A stretch of DNA of 26,506 nt, from the NCBI GenBank assembly GCA_002369175.1, contig DFES01000072.1, positions 1-26,506 of the forward strand, in the 5' to 3' direction. This document shows, in pieces, positions 1 to 7,707 of the stretch (within the stretch, counting starts at the first letter, position 1; each line of letters begins with the position of its first letter). The notes beneath the pieces were generated by a model that worked only from the letters and a program-made list of their open reading frames with translations, was not told the origin of the DNA and made no database searches. Source of the stretch: Selenomonadaceae bacterium UBA3796 (GTDB taxonomy: Bacteria; Bacillota; Negativicutes; Selenomonadales; Selenomonadaceae). Position numbers and translations under genes: made by a program.

Positions 1-30
1 CAATTGTTCAAATTTCGCCATAGGCAAAAC
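1..30. repeat. Copy 1 of a 30-bp intergenic repeat, upstream of ispE
   Basis: This 30-base stretch matches 26 of 30 positions of a second copy at 8768-8797. Both begin CAATTGTTCAA and end GGCAAAAC. In copy 2 the right half is a perfect hairpin of 8+3+8 bases. Here the left arm (12-19) is ATTTCGCC, which pairs imperfectly on the plus strand, but the minus-strand RNA would keep all eight pairs if two G-U pairs are allowed. The copy sits 12 bases upstream of a likely ispE promoter. It starts at the window edge, so it may extend further. The function is unknown: a regulator site, a small structured RNA and a dispersed repeat are all possible. Confidence 0.6.
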
Positions 31-42
31 AATATGCGCTAC

Positions 43-71
43 TTGATGATTTTCCCCCAAATTGGTACAAT
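43..71 (+). promoter_or_regulatory. Probable sigma-70-type promoter for ispE
   Basis: TTGATG at 43-48 and TACAAT at 66-71 are separated by 17 bases, a good match to the housekeeping consensus. Transcription would start near 78, leaving a leader of about 40 bases before the ispE start. This is seen in sequence only. Confidence 0.5.
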
Positions 72-118
72 CGTATAAGATAAATTGAAATTTTCTTTTG
101 AGATGGGTGTGTTGTATC

Positions 119-985
119 TTGATTACAGTAAATGGAAATGCGAAGATAAACCTTACCTTGGACATTCTCGGTAAACGTGAGGATGGCTACCATGAGGTGG
201 AAATGGTCATGCAGTCCATTGGGTTGCACGATACGCTGGAAATGGAAAAAACAGGGGAAGGGATTTTCCTGGAAGTGGACAGACCCGGGCTGGAGGCGGA
301 TGAGCGGAACCTGGCATGGCGGGCAGCGGCGCTTATGCTGGAAAGGTTCCATTTGGCAGGCGGTGTTCGCATCCGATTGAAGAAGCGTATCCCGATTGCG
401 GCGGGATTGGCGGGAGGCAGTACGGATGCGGCCGCCGCTTTTCGGGGAATGAACGAGCTCTACGGCCTTGGGCTTTCCGGGGAAGAACTGTGCCGGTTGG
501 GCGCGGAAATCGGCTCGGATATTCCCTTCTGCATTCTGGGCGGAACGATGCTTTCCACGGGACGGGGAGAGGTGTTGGAGCGGCTGCCTGATTTTCCACG
601 GATGTCTGTGGTGCTCGCAAAGCCGAACATATCCGTATCCACAGCCTGGGCGTATAAAAACTACGATGCCCGAGGGGCGGAACGCCATCCCGACAACGGG
701 GCGGTGCAAAGAGCTCTTGCAGCAGGAGACGGAGGGACTGTGGCAAAATTATTGTGCAATGTTCTCGAAAGTGTTACTATGAAGGAACATAGGATCATTT
801 CCGATTATAAACAAATGATGATGGAGCAGGGAGCACTGGCGAGCATGATGTCGGGAAGCGGGCCGACGGTGTTCGGCCTGGCAGAGTCAGAGGAGAAGGC
901 GGAGGAGCTTGCTGCTTTTCTGCGCCGGGCAACGGATGCGGAAGTGTTTGTCACACAGACCGTCGGAAAAACAGAAGTGATGTGA
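119..985 (+). CDS. ispE: 4-diphosphocytidyl-2-C-methyl-D-erythritol kinase (IspE)
   Basis: This is the ATP-dependent kinase of the non-mevalonate (MEP) isoprenoid pathway, a cytosolic GHMP-family enzyme that phosphorylates CDP-methylerythritol. The N-terminus carries the family signature NAKINLTLDILGKREDGYHE. The GHMP ATP-binding loop PIAAGLAGGSTDAAA lies around residues 92-106, and a C-terminal MMSGSGPTVFGL motif follows. With the TTG at 119 the protein is 288 residues, normal for the family, and the conserved AKINL begins at residue 8. The open frame extends upstream to another TTG at 98 and a GTG at 107, but those add residues not expected in the family. GGGTG at 105-109 could serve as a weak ribosome site for 119. 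A GntR-type regulator gene follows after 16 bases, so the two are probably cotranscribed. Confidence 0.93.
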   Translation: MITVNGNAKINLTLDILGKREDGYHEVEMVMQSIGLHDTLEMEKTGEGIFLEVDRPGLEADERNLAWRAAALMLERFHLAGGVRIRLKKRIPIAAGLAGGSTDAAAAFRGMNELYGLGLSGEELCRLGAEIGSDIPFCILGGTMLSTGRGEVLERLPDFPRMSVVLAKPNISVSTAWAYKNYDARGAERHPDNGAVQRALAAGDGGTVAKLLCNVLESVTMKEHRIISDYKQMMMEQGALASMMSGSGPTVFGLAESEEKAEELAAFLRRATDAEVFVTQTVGKTEVM

Positions 986-1001
986 GAATAGAGGAATATT
1001 T

Positions 1002-1718
1002 ATGGCAAACAGGTTGGAACCCATTCGGCTGGACAGTTATCAGCCTTTGCGGGAGGTCGTCTGCGAATCCCTCAGGGAAGCCATTCGCACAGGTGTGTTG
1101 AAATCGGGAGAGCGCCTGATGGAAATACAGATTGCCGAGGAATTGGGCGTGAGCCGCACTCCCGTCCGGGAGGCAATACGAAAGCTGGATCAGGAAGGTT
1201 TTGTCGTAATGATGCCCCGGCGGGGAGCTTATGTGGCGAACATGTCCATCCGTGACGTGAACGAAATTTTTGAGATCCGCACGGCTCTGGAATCCCTGTC
1301 CAACGGACTGGCGGCGGAACGCATTACAGCAGAGGAGCTGGAGTCCCTGCAGCGCCTGCTGGTGCAAATCGGCAAATACATCAAAGAAGGAAATATGGAT
1401 AAGATTGTCGAAACAGACATAGAATTCCATGACATTCTATATCGGGCAGCCCGAAATGCGCGGCTGGAAGGAATCATCTCCAATTTGAGGGAGCAGCTCA
1501 CACGGTTCCGCAAGCTGTCCATGTCCTATCCCGGACGTCTGGAGGAGACACTGGAGGAACATCGGGCCATGGTGGATGCAATCGCCCAGGGGGATACGGA
1601 AGCTGCCCAGCTCGCTGCAGAGCGCCATATGGAGAAAGCGGAGCAGACCCTTATGGATGCCATGGAAGCGAGGAAGAACGACCCGGAGAAAAGCAGAAGG
1701 AAACCGGAAAGAAAGTAA
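1002..1718 (+). CDS. GntR-family transcriptional regulator, FCD (FadR/VanR) subgroup
   Basis: This is a 238-residue DNA-binding regulator. A winged helix-turn-helix spans about residues 14-80, with the recognition-helix signature ELGVSRTPVREAIRKL at 47-62 and the wing RRGAYVA at 73-79. An all-helical FCD ligand-binding domain follows at about 84-220. The metal-binding pattern of many FCD domains appears present: D139, H143, H187 and H209. The effector cannot be told from sequence; family members sense organic acids, sugar acids or fatty acyl-CoA. The gene lies between ispE and glmU, where Bacillus has purR, yabJ and spoVG, so it may control its own cluster, but that is inference. AGAGGA upstream of the ATG fits a ribosome site. 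Confidence 0.88.
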   Translation: MANRLEPIRLDSYQPLREVVCESLREAIRTGVLKSGERLMEIQIAEELGVSRTPVREAIRKLDQEGFVVMMPRRGAYVANMSIRDVNEIFEIRTALESLSNGLAAERITAEELESLQRLLVQIGKYIKEGNMDKIVETDIEFHDILYRAARNARLEGIISNLREQLTRFRKLSMSYPGRLEETLEEHRAMVDAIAQGDTEAAQLAAERHMEKAEQTLMDAMEARKNDPEKSRRKPERK

Positions 1719-1758
1719 CGTATTTCAACATATCTCTAAATCAAAGGAGGACATTCGT

Positions 1759-3123
1759 ATGGCGGATTTGGTTACAGTTATTCTGGCTGCCGGAAAGGGA
1801 ACGCGGATGAAGTCGTCCCTGCCCAAGGTGCTGCACCGCGTAGGTGGAAAGTGCATGCTTCAGCATGTGCTGGACGCGGCAAAGGCTGCAGGAGCAAAAC
1901 GGAATATTGTTGTGACAGGTTTTGGCGGAGAAGCCGTGCAGGAAGCCATCGGCGCTCAGGCAGAATTTGCTGTACAGGAGGAACAGCTTGGGACGGGTCA
2001 TGCTGTCCTGCAGACAAAGCCCCTTTTGGAAAAGGAAACCGGAACCGTGATGGTTCTCTGCGGAGACACGCCCCTTCTCACGGGGGACTTGCTCAAAAAT
2101 CTTTACGATGCCCATAGCAAGGCAGAGGCTAAGGCAACGGTGCTCACGGCTATCATGCCGGATCCCACGGGCTATGGACGCGTGATCCATATGCCGGACG
2201 GCACAGTGGAGAAAATCGTGGAGCACAAGGACGCCACGGAGGAGGAACGGCAGGTCAGGGAGATCAACTCCGGCATTTATTGCTTTGACGCGAGGGAACT
2301 ATTTGCCGCTCTTGGAGAAGTAAAGAATGATAATGCCCAAGGGGAGTATTACCTGCCGGATGTCTTGGAAATTCTCCGCAAGCAGGGCAAGAAGATCTGG
2401 GCGGTGGCAACGGAGGAATATGAATCCATTTTTGGCATCAATTCGCGCAGCCAGCTTGCGCAAGCGGAGAAAATCCTGCGCAGTCGCAAAAACGAGGCTC
2501 TCATGGCCGAGGGCGTCACTCTCATGGATCCTTCCAGCACCTTTATTGATGCGGATGTGAAGATCGGCCGTGACACCGTCATTTATCCCTTCACATGGAT
2601 CGAAGGCAATACCGTGATAGGAGAGAATTGCGAGCTCGGCCCGAATGTCCGCCTGCAGAATGTTACCATGGGAAGCGGCGTGACGGGACAGTTTGCCTAT
2701 GTCCATGATGCTGTGATAGACGATGGCGTCATTCTGGGACAGTTCGTCCATATCCGCCCCGATACGCATCTCATGGAGAAGGTCAAAATCGGCAATTTTG
2801 TGGAGGTCAAAAACTCCAATGTGGGCAAGGGGACAAAGCTTCCACATCTCTCCTACATCGGCGACTGCGACATGGGAGAGGATGTCAACATGGGGTGCGG
2901 CACCATAACGGTCAACTACGACGGCAAGAAGAAATTCCGCACGAAGGTGGGGAATCATGCCTTTATCGGCTGCAACTCCAACCTCGTGGCGCCTGTCACG
3001 GTGGAGGACAATGCTTATGTGGGAGCAGGCTCCACCATTACCAAGACGGTTCCTGCCGACAATCTGGCGATTGCCCGTTCCCGCCAGACAAATATTGCAA
3101 ATTGGGCAGACAAGAGGAAATGA
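1759..3123 (+). CDS. glmU: Bifunctional UDP-N-acetylglucosamine pyrophosphorylase / glucosamine-1-phosphate N-acetyltransferase (GlmU)
   Basis: GlmU makes UDP-GlcNAc for peptidoglycan and lipopolysaccharide in two steps: acetylation of GlcN-1-P and uridylylation of GlcNAc-1-P. The N-terminal nucleotidyltransferase domain opens with ILAAGKGTRMKSSLPKVL. The C-terminal half is a left-handed beta-helix of hexapeptide repeats with GNFVEVKNS, LPHLSYIGD (catalytic-type His at residue 363, the same number as in E. coli), NMGCGTITVNYDG and a C-terminal AIARSRQ. The chosen ATG gives 454 residues, normal for the family, and has AAAGGAGG at 1743-1750 just upstream. The frame is open back to 1576, but that extension overlaps the GntR gene and has no homology-like features. 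A strong terminator follows, so this is the last gene of its transcript. The prs gene often found downstream in Bacilli is absent. Confidence 0.97.
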   Translation: MADLVTVILAAGKGTRMKSSLPKVLHRVGGKCMLQHVLDAAKAAGAKRNIVVTGFGGEAVQEAIGAQAEFAVQEEQLGTGHAVLQTKPLLEKETGTVMVLCGDTPLLTGDLLKNLYDAHSKAEAKATVLTAIMPDPTGYGRVIHMPDGTVEKIVEHKDATEEERQVREINSGIYCFDARELFAALGEVKNDNAQGEYYLPDVLEILRKQGKKIWAVATEEYESIFGINSRSQLAQAEKILRSRKNEALMAEGVTLMDPSSTFIDADVKIGRDTVIYPFTWIEGNTVIGENCELGPNVRLQNVTMGSGVTGQFAYVHDAVIDDGVILGQFVHIRPDTHLMEKVKIGNFVEVKNSNVGKGTKLPHLSYIGDCDMGEDVNMGCGTITVNYDGKKKFRTKVGNHAFIGCNSNLVAPVTVEDNAYVGAGSTITKTVPADNLAIARSRQTNIANWADKRK

Positions 3124-3151
3124 GACGTTCAGAAACGTGGACGGTTGAGAT

Positions 3152-3203
3152 CCAACGGAAAGGGCATGGCGCTTTTTGCGCCGTGCCCTTTCCGTTGGTT
3201 TTT
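3152..3203 (+). terminator. Rho-independent terminator after glmU
   Basis: A 21-bp stem (3152-3172 with 3178-3198, one G-T wobble) with a five-T loop is followed by five Ts at 3199-3203. It separates the ispE-glmU transcript from the tgt operon. Confidence 0.93.
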
Positions 3204-3207
3204 CGCA

Positions 3208-3236
3208 TTGTCATGGACTTTTTTTTATGATATGAT
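3208..3236 (+). promoter_or_regulatory. Probable promoter of the tgt-secF operon
   Basis: TTGTCA at 3208-3213 and TATGAT at 3231-3236 are 17 bases apart, directly downstream of the glmU terminator. A second TATGAT at 3226 is too close to the -35. Transcription would begin near 3243, about 45 bases before tgt. Confidence 0.65.
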
Positions 3237-3287
3237 AGGGTAGCTATGGAATGTGGAAGATATCAACGATAATAGGAGCGTGAGGCT

Positions 3288-4442
3288 GTGTCGGCCATTA
3301 CATACGAACTTGTTCACAAAGATGAGAGGTCAGGGGCAAGAGCGGGAATCCTGCATACTCCCCATGGGAGCTTCCCCACCCCCATCTTCATGCCCGTGGG
3401 CACCCAGGCCACGGTGAAAGGCGTATCCCCGGATGAACTCAAGAATCTGGGAGCAGGCATCATCCTTTCCAACACATACCATCTGTTCCTGCGTCCCGGA
3501 GCAGAACTGGTGAAGGAGGCGGGGGGACTCCACAAGTTCATGCATTGGGACAGGGCAATCCTTACGGACAGCGGAGGTTTTCAGGTTTTCAGTCTCGGAG
3601 AACTGCGCAAGATCACGGAGGATGGCGTGACCTTCCGTTCTCATATCGACGGTTCCAGGAAATTCCTGTCACCGGAGGTTTCCATGGACGTGCAGATGGA
3701 GCTGGGGTCGGATATTGTCATGGCCTTCGACGAATGCATTCCCTATCCGGCAGATTACGAATATGCAAAGGATTCAACGGCGCGTACCGCACGATGGGCG
3801 GAGAGGTGCAGACTCCGCATGACGGCAGAGCACCAGGGGCTGTTCGGCATTGTCCAGGGAGGAATGCATAAGGATTTGCGCCGGAAGAGTGCGGAGGAAC
3901 TGTCTGCAATGGACTTTCCCGGCTATGCGGTAGGCGGGCTCAGCGTCGGAGAGCCGCCGGAGCTTATGTATGAAATGCTGGAGTGCTCCACAAGCCTTCT
4001 GCCGGAGGACAAGCCCCGCTATCTCATGGGCGTCGGGACGCCGGATTATTTTGTGGAAGGCGTCATGCGTGGCATTGATATGTTTGACTGTGTTTATCCC
4101 ACAAGGGTAGCGCGGAACGGCATGGCAATGACATGGCAGGGGAGGCTTGTCATGAAAAATGCGCAGTTTGCCCATGATCATTCCGTGATGGAGGAGGGCT
4201 GCGGCTGTTATGCCTGCCGCAATGGCTACACGCGGGCGTACATCCGCCATCTTGTCCGCTGCAATGAGATTTTTGGCCTGCGCCTATTGTCGCTGCATAA
4301 TCTGTGGTTCCTGCAGGCGTTTATGAGGGAACTGCGCCAATCCATACTGGAGGACAGGTTCCAGGAGTTCCGAAGTGAGTTTCTCATGAATTACCATACA
4401 GGCAAGTCATCATCCGGATATTCGGGGAGGGAAACAGAATGA
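3288..4442 (+). CDS. tgt: tRNA-guanine transglycosylase (Tgt)
   Basis: Tgt exchanges the wobble guanine of GUN-anticodon tRNAs for the queuosine precursor preQ1. The 384-residue protein is slightly longer than usual because of a short polar C-terminal tail. Family features seen are D94 in ILTDSGGFQVFSL (general base), IVQGG at about 188-192, D267 in MFDCVYPTR (nucleophile type) and the zinc site C305, C307, C310 with H337. The start is a GTG with AGGAG and GAGG stretches upstream. The stop overlaps the yajC start by four bases (ATGA), so translation is probably coupled. tgt next to yajC and secDF is a widespread bacterial arrangement. queA, the usual partner, is not in this window. Confidence 0.97.
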   Translation: MSAITYELVHKDERSGARAGILHTPHGSFPTPIFMPVGTQATVKGVSPDELKNLGAGIILSNTYHLFLRPGAELVKEAGGLHKFMHWDRAILTDSGGFQVFSLGELRKITEDGVTFRSHIDGSRKFLSPEVSMDVQMELGSDIVMAFDECIPYPADYEYAKDSTARTARWAERCRLRMTAEHQGLFGIVQGGMHKDLRRKSAEELSAMDFPGYAVGGLSVGEPPELMYEMLECSTSLLPEDKPRYLMGVGTPDYFVEGVMRGIDMFDCVYPTRVARNGMAMTWQGRLVMKNAQFAHDHSVMEEGCGCYACRNGYTRAYIRHLVRCNEIFGLRLLSLHNLWFLQAFMRELRQSILEDRFQEFRSEFLMNYHTGKSSSGYSGRETE

Positions 4443-4735
4443 GTCCTGAAGCTATGAATGTGATCATGACCTGGGGACCGGCAATCCTCATGGTCGCGTT
4501 GTTGTACTTCCTGCTCCTGCGTCCTCAGAAGCAGGAGCAGAAGCGTCGCCAGGCGATGCTGGAAAGCCTGGAAAAAGGGGACAGGGTCGTTACCATCGGC
4601 GGTATTTACGGTACCCTTACGGAGATCCATGAGCGCGTTGTAAAACTCAGGGTTGCCGACCATGTGGAAATCGAGATGGCTCGGTCAGCCATCAATGCCA
4701 ATATCACTCAGGAAGAACAGGCACAGAAGGCGTGA
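4439..4735 (+). CDS. yajC: Preprotein translocase accessory subunit YajC
   Basis: YajC is a small inner-membrane protein that copurifies with SecDF. The 98-residue sequence has one N-terminal membrane segment at about residues 9-27, followed by the typical LRPQKQEQKRR junction and the cytosolic motif LEKGDRVVTIGGIYGTL near 44-60. It overlaps tgt by four bases. The secD and secF genes lie downstream in the same operon, but three unrelated genes separate them from yajC here. Confidence 0.95.
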   Translation: MSPEAMNVIMTWGPAILMVALLYFLLLRPQKQEQKRRQAMLESLEKGDRVVTIGGIYGTLTEIHERVVKLRVADHVEIEMARSAINANITQEEQAQKA

Positions 4736-4740
4736 CGAAG

Positions 4741-5337
4741 ATGGGACACGAAGACGTTCTTGAGAAAAAAAAGAAGTTGAGAAAAAAGGTGAGGGGACTG
4801 CGTGAAAATATATCAGCCGTCGAGCGGCTGATCTTCAGCTCTCGTATAACGGCAGAGCTTTCACGTCAGTTTTTCTTCCAGGATTCCAGCCTCATCATGG
4901 CGTATGCTTCCATGCTGGAAGAAGTTCAGCTCTATGATCTGCTGCGGTTTTCACTGGATACGGGGAAGCGGATATGCATTCCTTACATTGGTGAAGACGG
5001 CAGCATGGAAGCGGTGGAACTCCATGGCATGGAAGAGTTGGTGGAGGGCAGGCACGGCATTTTGACGGTTCAGGATGCTGAGAAGCATTTCGTGGACGCT
5101 GCCTCCATCGGCTGCATTATTGTTCCGGGCGTTGCTTTTTCAACAAAGGGAACGCGCCTCGGCATGGGAAAGGGCTATTATGACCGCTTTTTGACCCAGC
5201 GCTCTCCCTATGCCTACCGGGTTGCGCTGGCATTTGACTGCCAGATTGAGGAGGATATTCCTGCAGAGCCCCATGATGTCGCTGTGGACTACATCATCAC
5301 GGAGAAGAGAACGATTTGCTGCAGCAAGAACAGGTGA
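4741..5337 (+). CDS. 5-formyltetrahydrofolate cyclo-ligase
   Basis: This enzyme (5,10-methenyl-THF synthetase) uses ATP to return 5-formyl-THF to the one-carbon folate pool. The 198-residue protein starts with a basic helix and ends with the family signature GTRLGMGKGYYDRFL at residues 137-151, preceded by IIVPGVAFS. The ATG at 4741 has AGAAGG at 4725-4730 ten bases upstream. A GTG at 4732, overlapping the yajC stop, would add three residues but sits only one base from that site. It is probably cotranscribed with yajC. Its place in a translocase operon has no obvious functional link. Confidence 0.93.
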   Translation: MGHEDVLEKKKKLRKKVRGLRENISAVERLIFSSRITAELSRQFFFQDSSLIMAYASMLEEVQLYDLLRFSLDTGKRICIPYIGEDGSMEAVELHGMEELVEGRHGILTVQDAEKHFVDAASIGCIIVPGVAFSTKGTRLGMGKGYYDRFLTQRSPYAYRVALAFDCQIEEDIPAEPHDVAVDYIITEKRTICCSKNR

Positions 5338-5342
5338 AGAAA

Positions 5343-6053
5343 ATGGAAGTAAAGATTGGTTTGGCCAAAACGACGAAATATGCGATGAGCCATTGCGGGG
5401 ACAGCTGCGATATCGCGGAGCGTCCCCATGGCGGCATTTCTGCCATCATTGCCGACGGGCAGGGCAATGGACTTGCGGCTCACCATACCAGCAGCTGGGT
5501 GGTGAACAAGGCGGTTTCCCTCATATCAGACGGTGCCAGGGATGGAGCCGTTGCCCGGGCAGTGCATGATTATCTCTACGCCATGAAGGATCGGAAGGTG
5601 TCCTGCACGCTCACCATGGTGAGTGCGGATTTCGAGACGGAGACCATGGTCATCAGCCGCAATTCCAATTGTCCGGTCATTGTGAAGACAGAGGACTATG
5701 AGACGGTGTACAATGAGGATGTCAATCCCATTGGCGTACATCGTCACATGAAGCCCCTCATCTACGAGCTGCCCTTTTCTCCAGGCATGCTTGTTGTTTC
5801 CTATACGGATGGCATCAGCCATGCGGGAAAGAAACGGTTGGGGAGGGAAGCGGACTTCGAGAAGATCCTGGCGATTGTTCGGGAGAACAAGGCGGAGGAT
5901 GCCGCCTTCATTGCAAGGAGCATAATGGAGTACGCGCTGTCCCTGGATAACGAACAGGCATCGGATGATATGACCGTGGTGGTTATGGGGTTGGCGGAAA
6001 AGACGGAGCCGACCCCGAAGGTGGAGCAGATAGAAGTCACATATCCTGTTTGA
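5343..6053 (+). CDS. SpoIIE-family (PP2C-like) serine/threonine protein phosphatase, stand-alone domain
   Basis: This is a 236-residue soluble protein made only of a PP2C/SpoIIE phosphatase domain. Metal-binding motifs can be followed: D38-G39 in IIADGQGNG, D156-G157 in VVSYTDGISHAG, and D208-D209 in QASDDMTVVVM. The central strand pair SCTLTMVSADFETETMVISR is also typical of the family. There are no membrane segments and no GAF, PAS or HAMP input domain, unlike SpoIIE or RsbP. Family members usually dephosphorylate an anti-sigma-factor antagonist, but no STAS or anti-sigma gene lies nearby, so the substrate is unknown. The ATG has AGGTGA at 5331-5336 and starts five bases after the preceding gene. 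C18 and C22 near the N-terminus are of unknown importance. Confidence 0.85.
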   Translation: MEVKIGLAKTTKYAMSHCGDSCDIAERPHGGISAIIADGQGNGLAAHHTSSWVVNKAVSLISDGARDGAVARAVHDYLYAMKDRKVSCTLTMVSADFETETMVISRNSNCPVIVKTEDYETVYNEDVNPIGVHRHMKPLIYELPFSPGMLVVSYTDGISHAGKKRLGREADFEKILAIVRENKAEDAAFIARSIMEYALSLDNEQASDDMTVVVMGLAEKTEPTPKVEQIEVTYPV

Positions 6054-6101
6054 AAGATTTTCATGAACGATTCACATGCAGGGAACAATGGAGGCATTCA
6101 G

Positions 6102-6470
6102 ATGAGAATTGCAATAGTTGGTGTATGTGCATCAGGGAAAACAACACTGGTTTCCGGGCTCAAGGCGGCAGGCTATGATGCGTACAATGTGGCACAGGAG
6201 CATTCCTGTGTCCATGATTTTTGGAGCAAGCGTCATCCGGATCTTCTTGTCATGATCGATGCAACACTTCCGGCGATCCTGAAACGTCGAAAGGTGTATT
6301 GGGGAGAGGATCGGCTGGTGACACAGCACGGACGCTTGGAGGATGCCAGAAGACATGCGGATCTCTTCATACAGACGGATCACCTGGATGCCGGCCAGGT
6401 ACTTCAACAGGTGATCGACTTTATAGACCATAAGGAAAGGGAAAGGAAGGAAAGGCTTGAGAAGAAATAG
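6102..6470 (+). CDS. Small P-loop NTPase of unknown function
   Basis: This is a 122-residue protein with a Walker A loop GVCASGKT at residues 7-14 right after the first beta strand. A VAQEHS motif follows at 30-35, then a strand LLVMIDA that could carry the Walker B aspartate, and an Arg-rich stretch KRRKVYW. The fold looks like a minimal nucleotide or small-molecule kinase (AAA_17 or shikimate-kinase-like), but I cannot name a substrate. I recall similar uncharacterised proteins with the QEHS motif in other bacteria, from memory only. The ATG at 6102 has GGAGG at 6090-6094, seven bases before it, so it is preferred over the in-frame ATG at 6063. The C-terminus is highly charged and overlaps the secD start by 14 bases. 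Confidence 0.75.
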   Translation: MRIAIVGVCASGKTTLVSGLKAAGYDAYNVAQEHSCVHDFWSKRHPDLLVMIDATLPAILKRRKVYWGEDRLVTQHGRLEDARRHADLFIQTDHLDAGQVLQQVIDFIDHKERERKERLEKK

Positions 6471-7707
6471 CATTATCAAACTCCTGGCATGCATTGTCGT
6501 GACCATCGGCATATTCGTTGCCTTTGTGCAGCCCTTGGCAAATTCCATTCGTCAGGGTCTGGATCTCCAGGGGGGAACCCATGTGGTGCTTCAGGCGGAG
6601 GATACGCCGGAGGCGCAGGTGGATGACGATGCCATGCAGCGGGTTGTCAAGATCATGGAAAAGCGCGTCAATGAACTGGGGCTTACGGAGCCGATCATCC
6701 AACGGGAAGGCGTGCGGCGCATCATCATCGAACTTCCCGGCATCAAGGATCCGGACAAGGCCATCCAGACCATTGGCAAGACGGCTATGCTGGAATTCAA
6801 GGATGAAGAGGGGAATACCGTCCTCACGGGCACGGATCTCAAGGATGCCCAGGCTGCGACGAACCAGCAGAACGGGCAGAATGTGGTCAATCTGGAATTC
6901 TCCGATGAAGGGGCAAAGAAATTCGCCGATTTGACGGTGAAGAATGTGGGACGCACCATTGCGATTCTTTTGGATGGCGAAGTGCTGACTGCACCGAATG
7001 TCCGCGAACCCATCCTGGGCGGCCGGGCAGAAATCACCGGGCAGAAAACCCTGGAAGAGGCACAGCAGCTGGCAGTTCTCCTGCGCAGCGGTGCGCTTCC
7101 CGTCAAGGTCAATATCATCGAGACGCGCACGGTGGGGCCGTCCCTTGGACAGGACTCCAAGGATAAGAGCGAGTTCGCCTTTGCCGTCGGCATTGGTGCA
7201 GTGCTTCTCTTCATGCTGATTTTTTATCGTGTACCGGGATTCATTGCGGATGTTGCTCTCATGGCTTATACCATCATGCTGCTCTTCCTGCTCAAGATGT
7301 TGGATGCCACGCTGACGCTGCCGGGTGTTGCGGGAATCATTCTTTCCATTGGTATGGCGGTGGATGCCAACGTCCTGATTTTCGAGCATTTCAAGGAGGA
7401 GTTCCGCTTGGGCAAGACCTTGCGCCTTGCCATGGATGCCGGCTTTGACCGTGCCTTTACGACGATTTTCGATTCCAATATCACAACGATCATCGCAGCA
7501 GCCGTGCTGTTTTTCCTGGGGTCCGGAACGATTCGGGGCTTTGCGATCACCCTGGGACTTGGTGTTGTGCTCAGTATGTTCACGGCAATCACCCTGACCC
7601 AGTACATGCTCAAGAACCTCATTGCGGCCAAGCTGCTTGAGAATCCGGGAGCCTACGGCTTGAAGGATATCATCTTCAAAGGGAAGGAAGTGGAGAAGAA
7701 TGCCTAA
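6457..7707 (+). CDS. secD: Protein translocase subunit SecD
   Basis: SecD works with SecF to use the proton or sodium gradient to complete protein export through SecYEG. The 416-residue protein has an N-terminal membrane segment (about 7-25), the signature GLDLQGG at 34-40, a periplasmic domain, and a cluster of five membrane helices from about 245 to 395. Conserved motifs include SIGMAVDANVLIFEHFKEE and FDSNITTIIAAAVLF. It is much shorter than E. coli SecD, as is usual in Gram-positive-related lineages. The start is a TTG with the purine-rich GGAAAGGAAGGAAAGG upstream, inside the end of the previous gene, so expression may be coupled. The stop overlaps secF by eight bases. Confidence 0.97.
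   Translation: MRRNSIIKLLACIVVTIGIFVAFVQPLANSIRQGLDLQGGTHVVLQAEDTPEAQVDDDAMQRVVKIMEKRVNELGLTEPIIQREGVRRIIIELPGIKDPDKAIQTIGKTAMLEFKDEEGNTVLTGTDLKDAQAATNQQNGQNVVNLEFSDEGAKKFADLTVKNVGRTIAILLDGEVLTAPNVREPILGGRAEITGQKTLEEAQQLAVLLRSGALPVKVNIIETRTVGPSLGQDSKDKSEFAFAVGIGAVLLFMLIFYRVPGFIADVALMAYTIMLLFLLKMLDATLTLPGVAGIILSIGMAVDANVLIFEHFKEEFRLGKTLRLAMDAGFDRAFTTIFDSNITTIIAAAVLFFLGSGTIRGFAITLGLGVVLSMFTAITLTQYMLKNLIAAKLLENPGAYGLKDIIFKGKEVEKNA

Noticed and set aside
1576..1758. Upstream extension of the glmU frame
   Set aside because: It lies within the GntR gene. The ATG at 1759 has a strong ribosome site and gives the exact family length and residue numbering.
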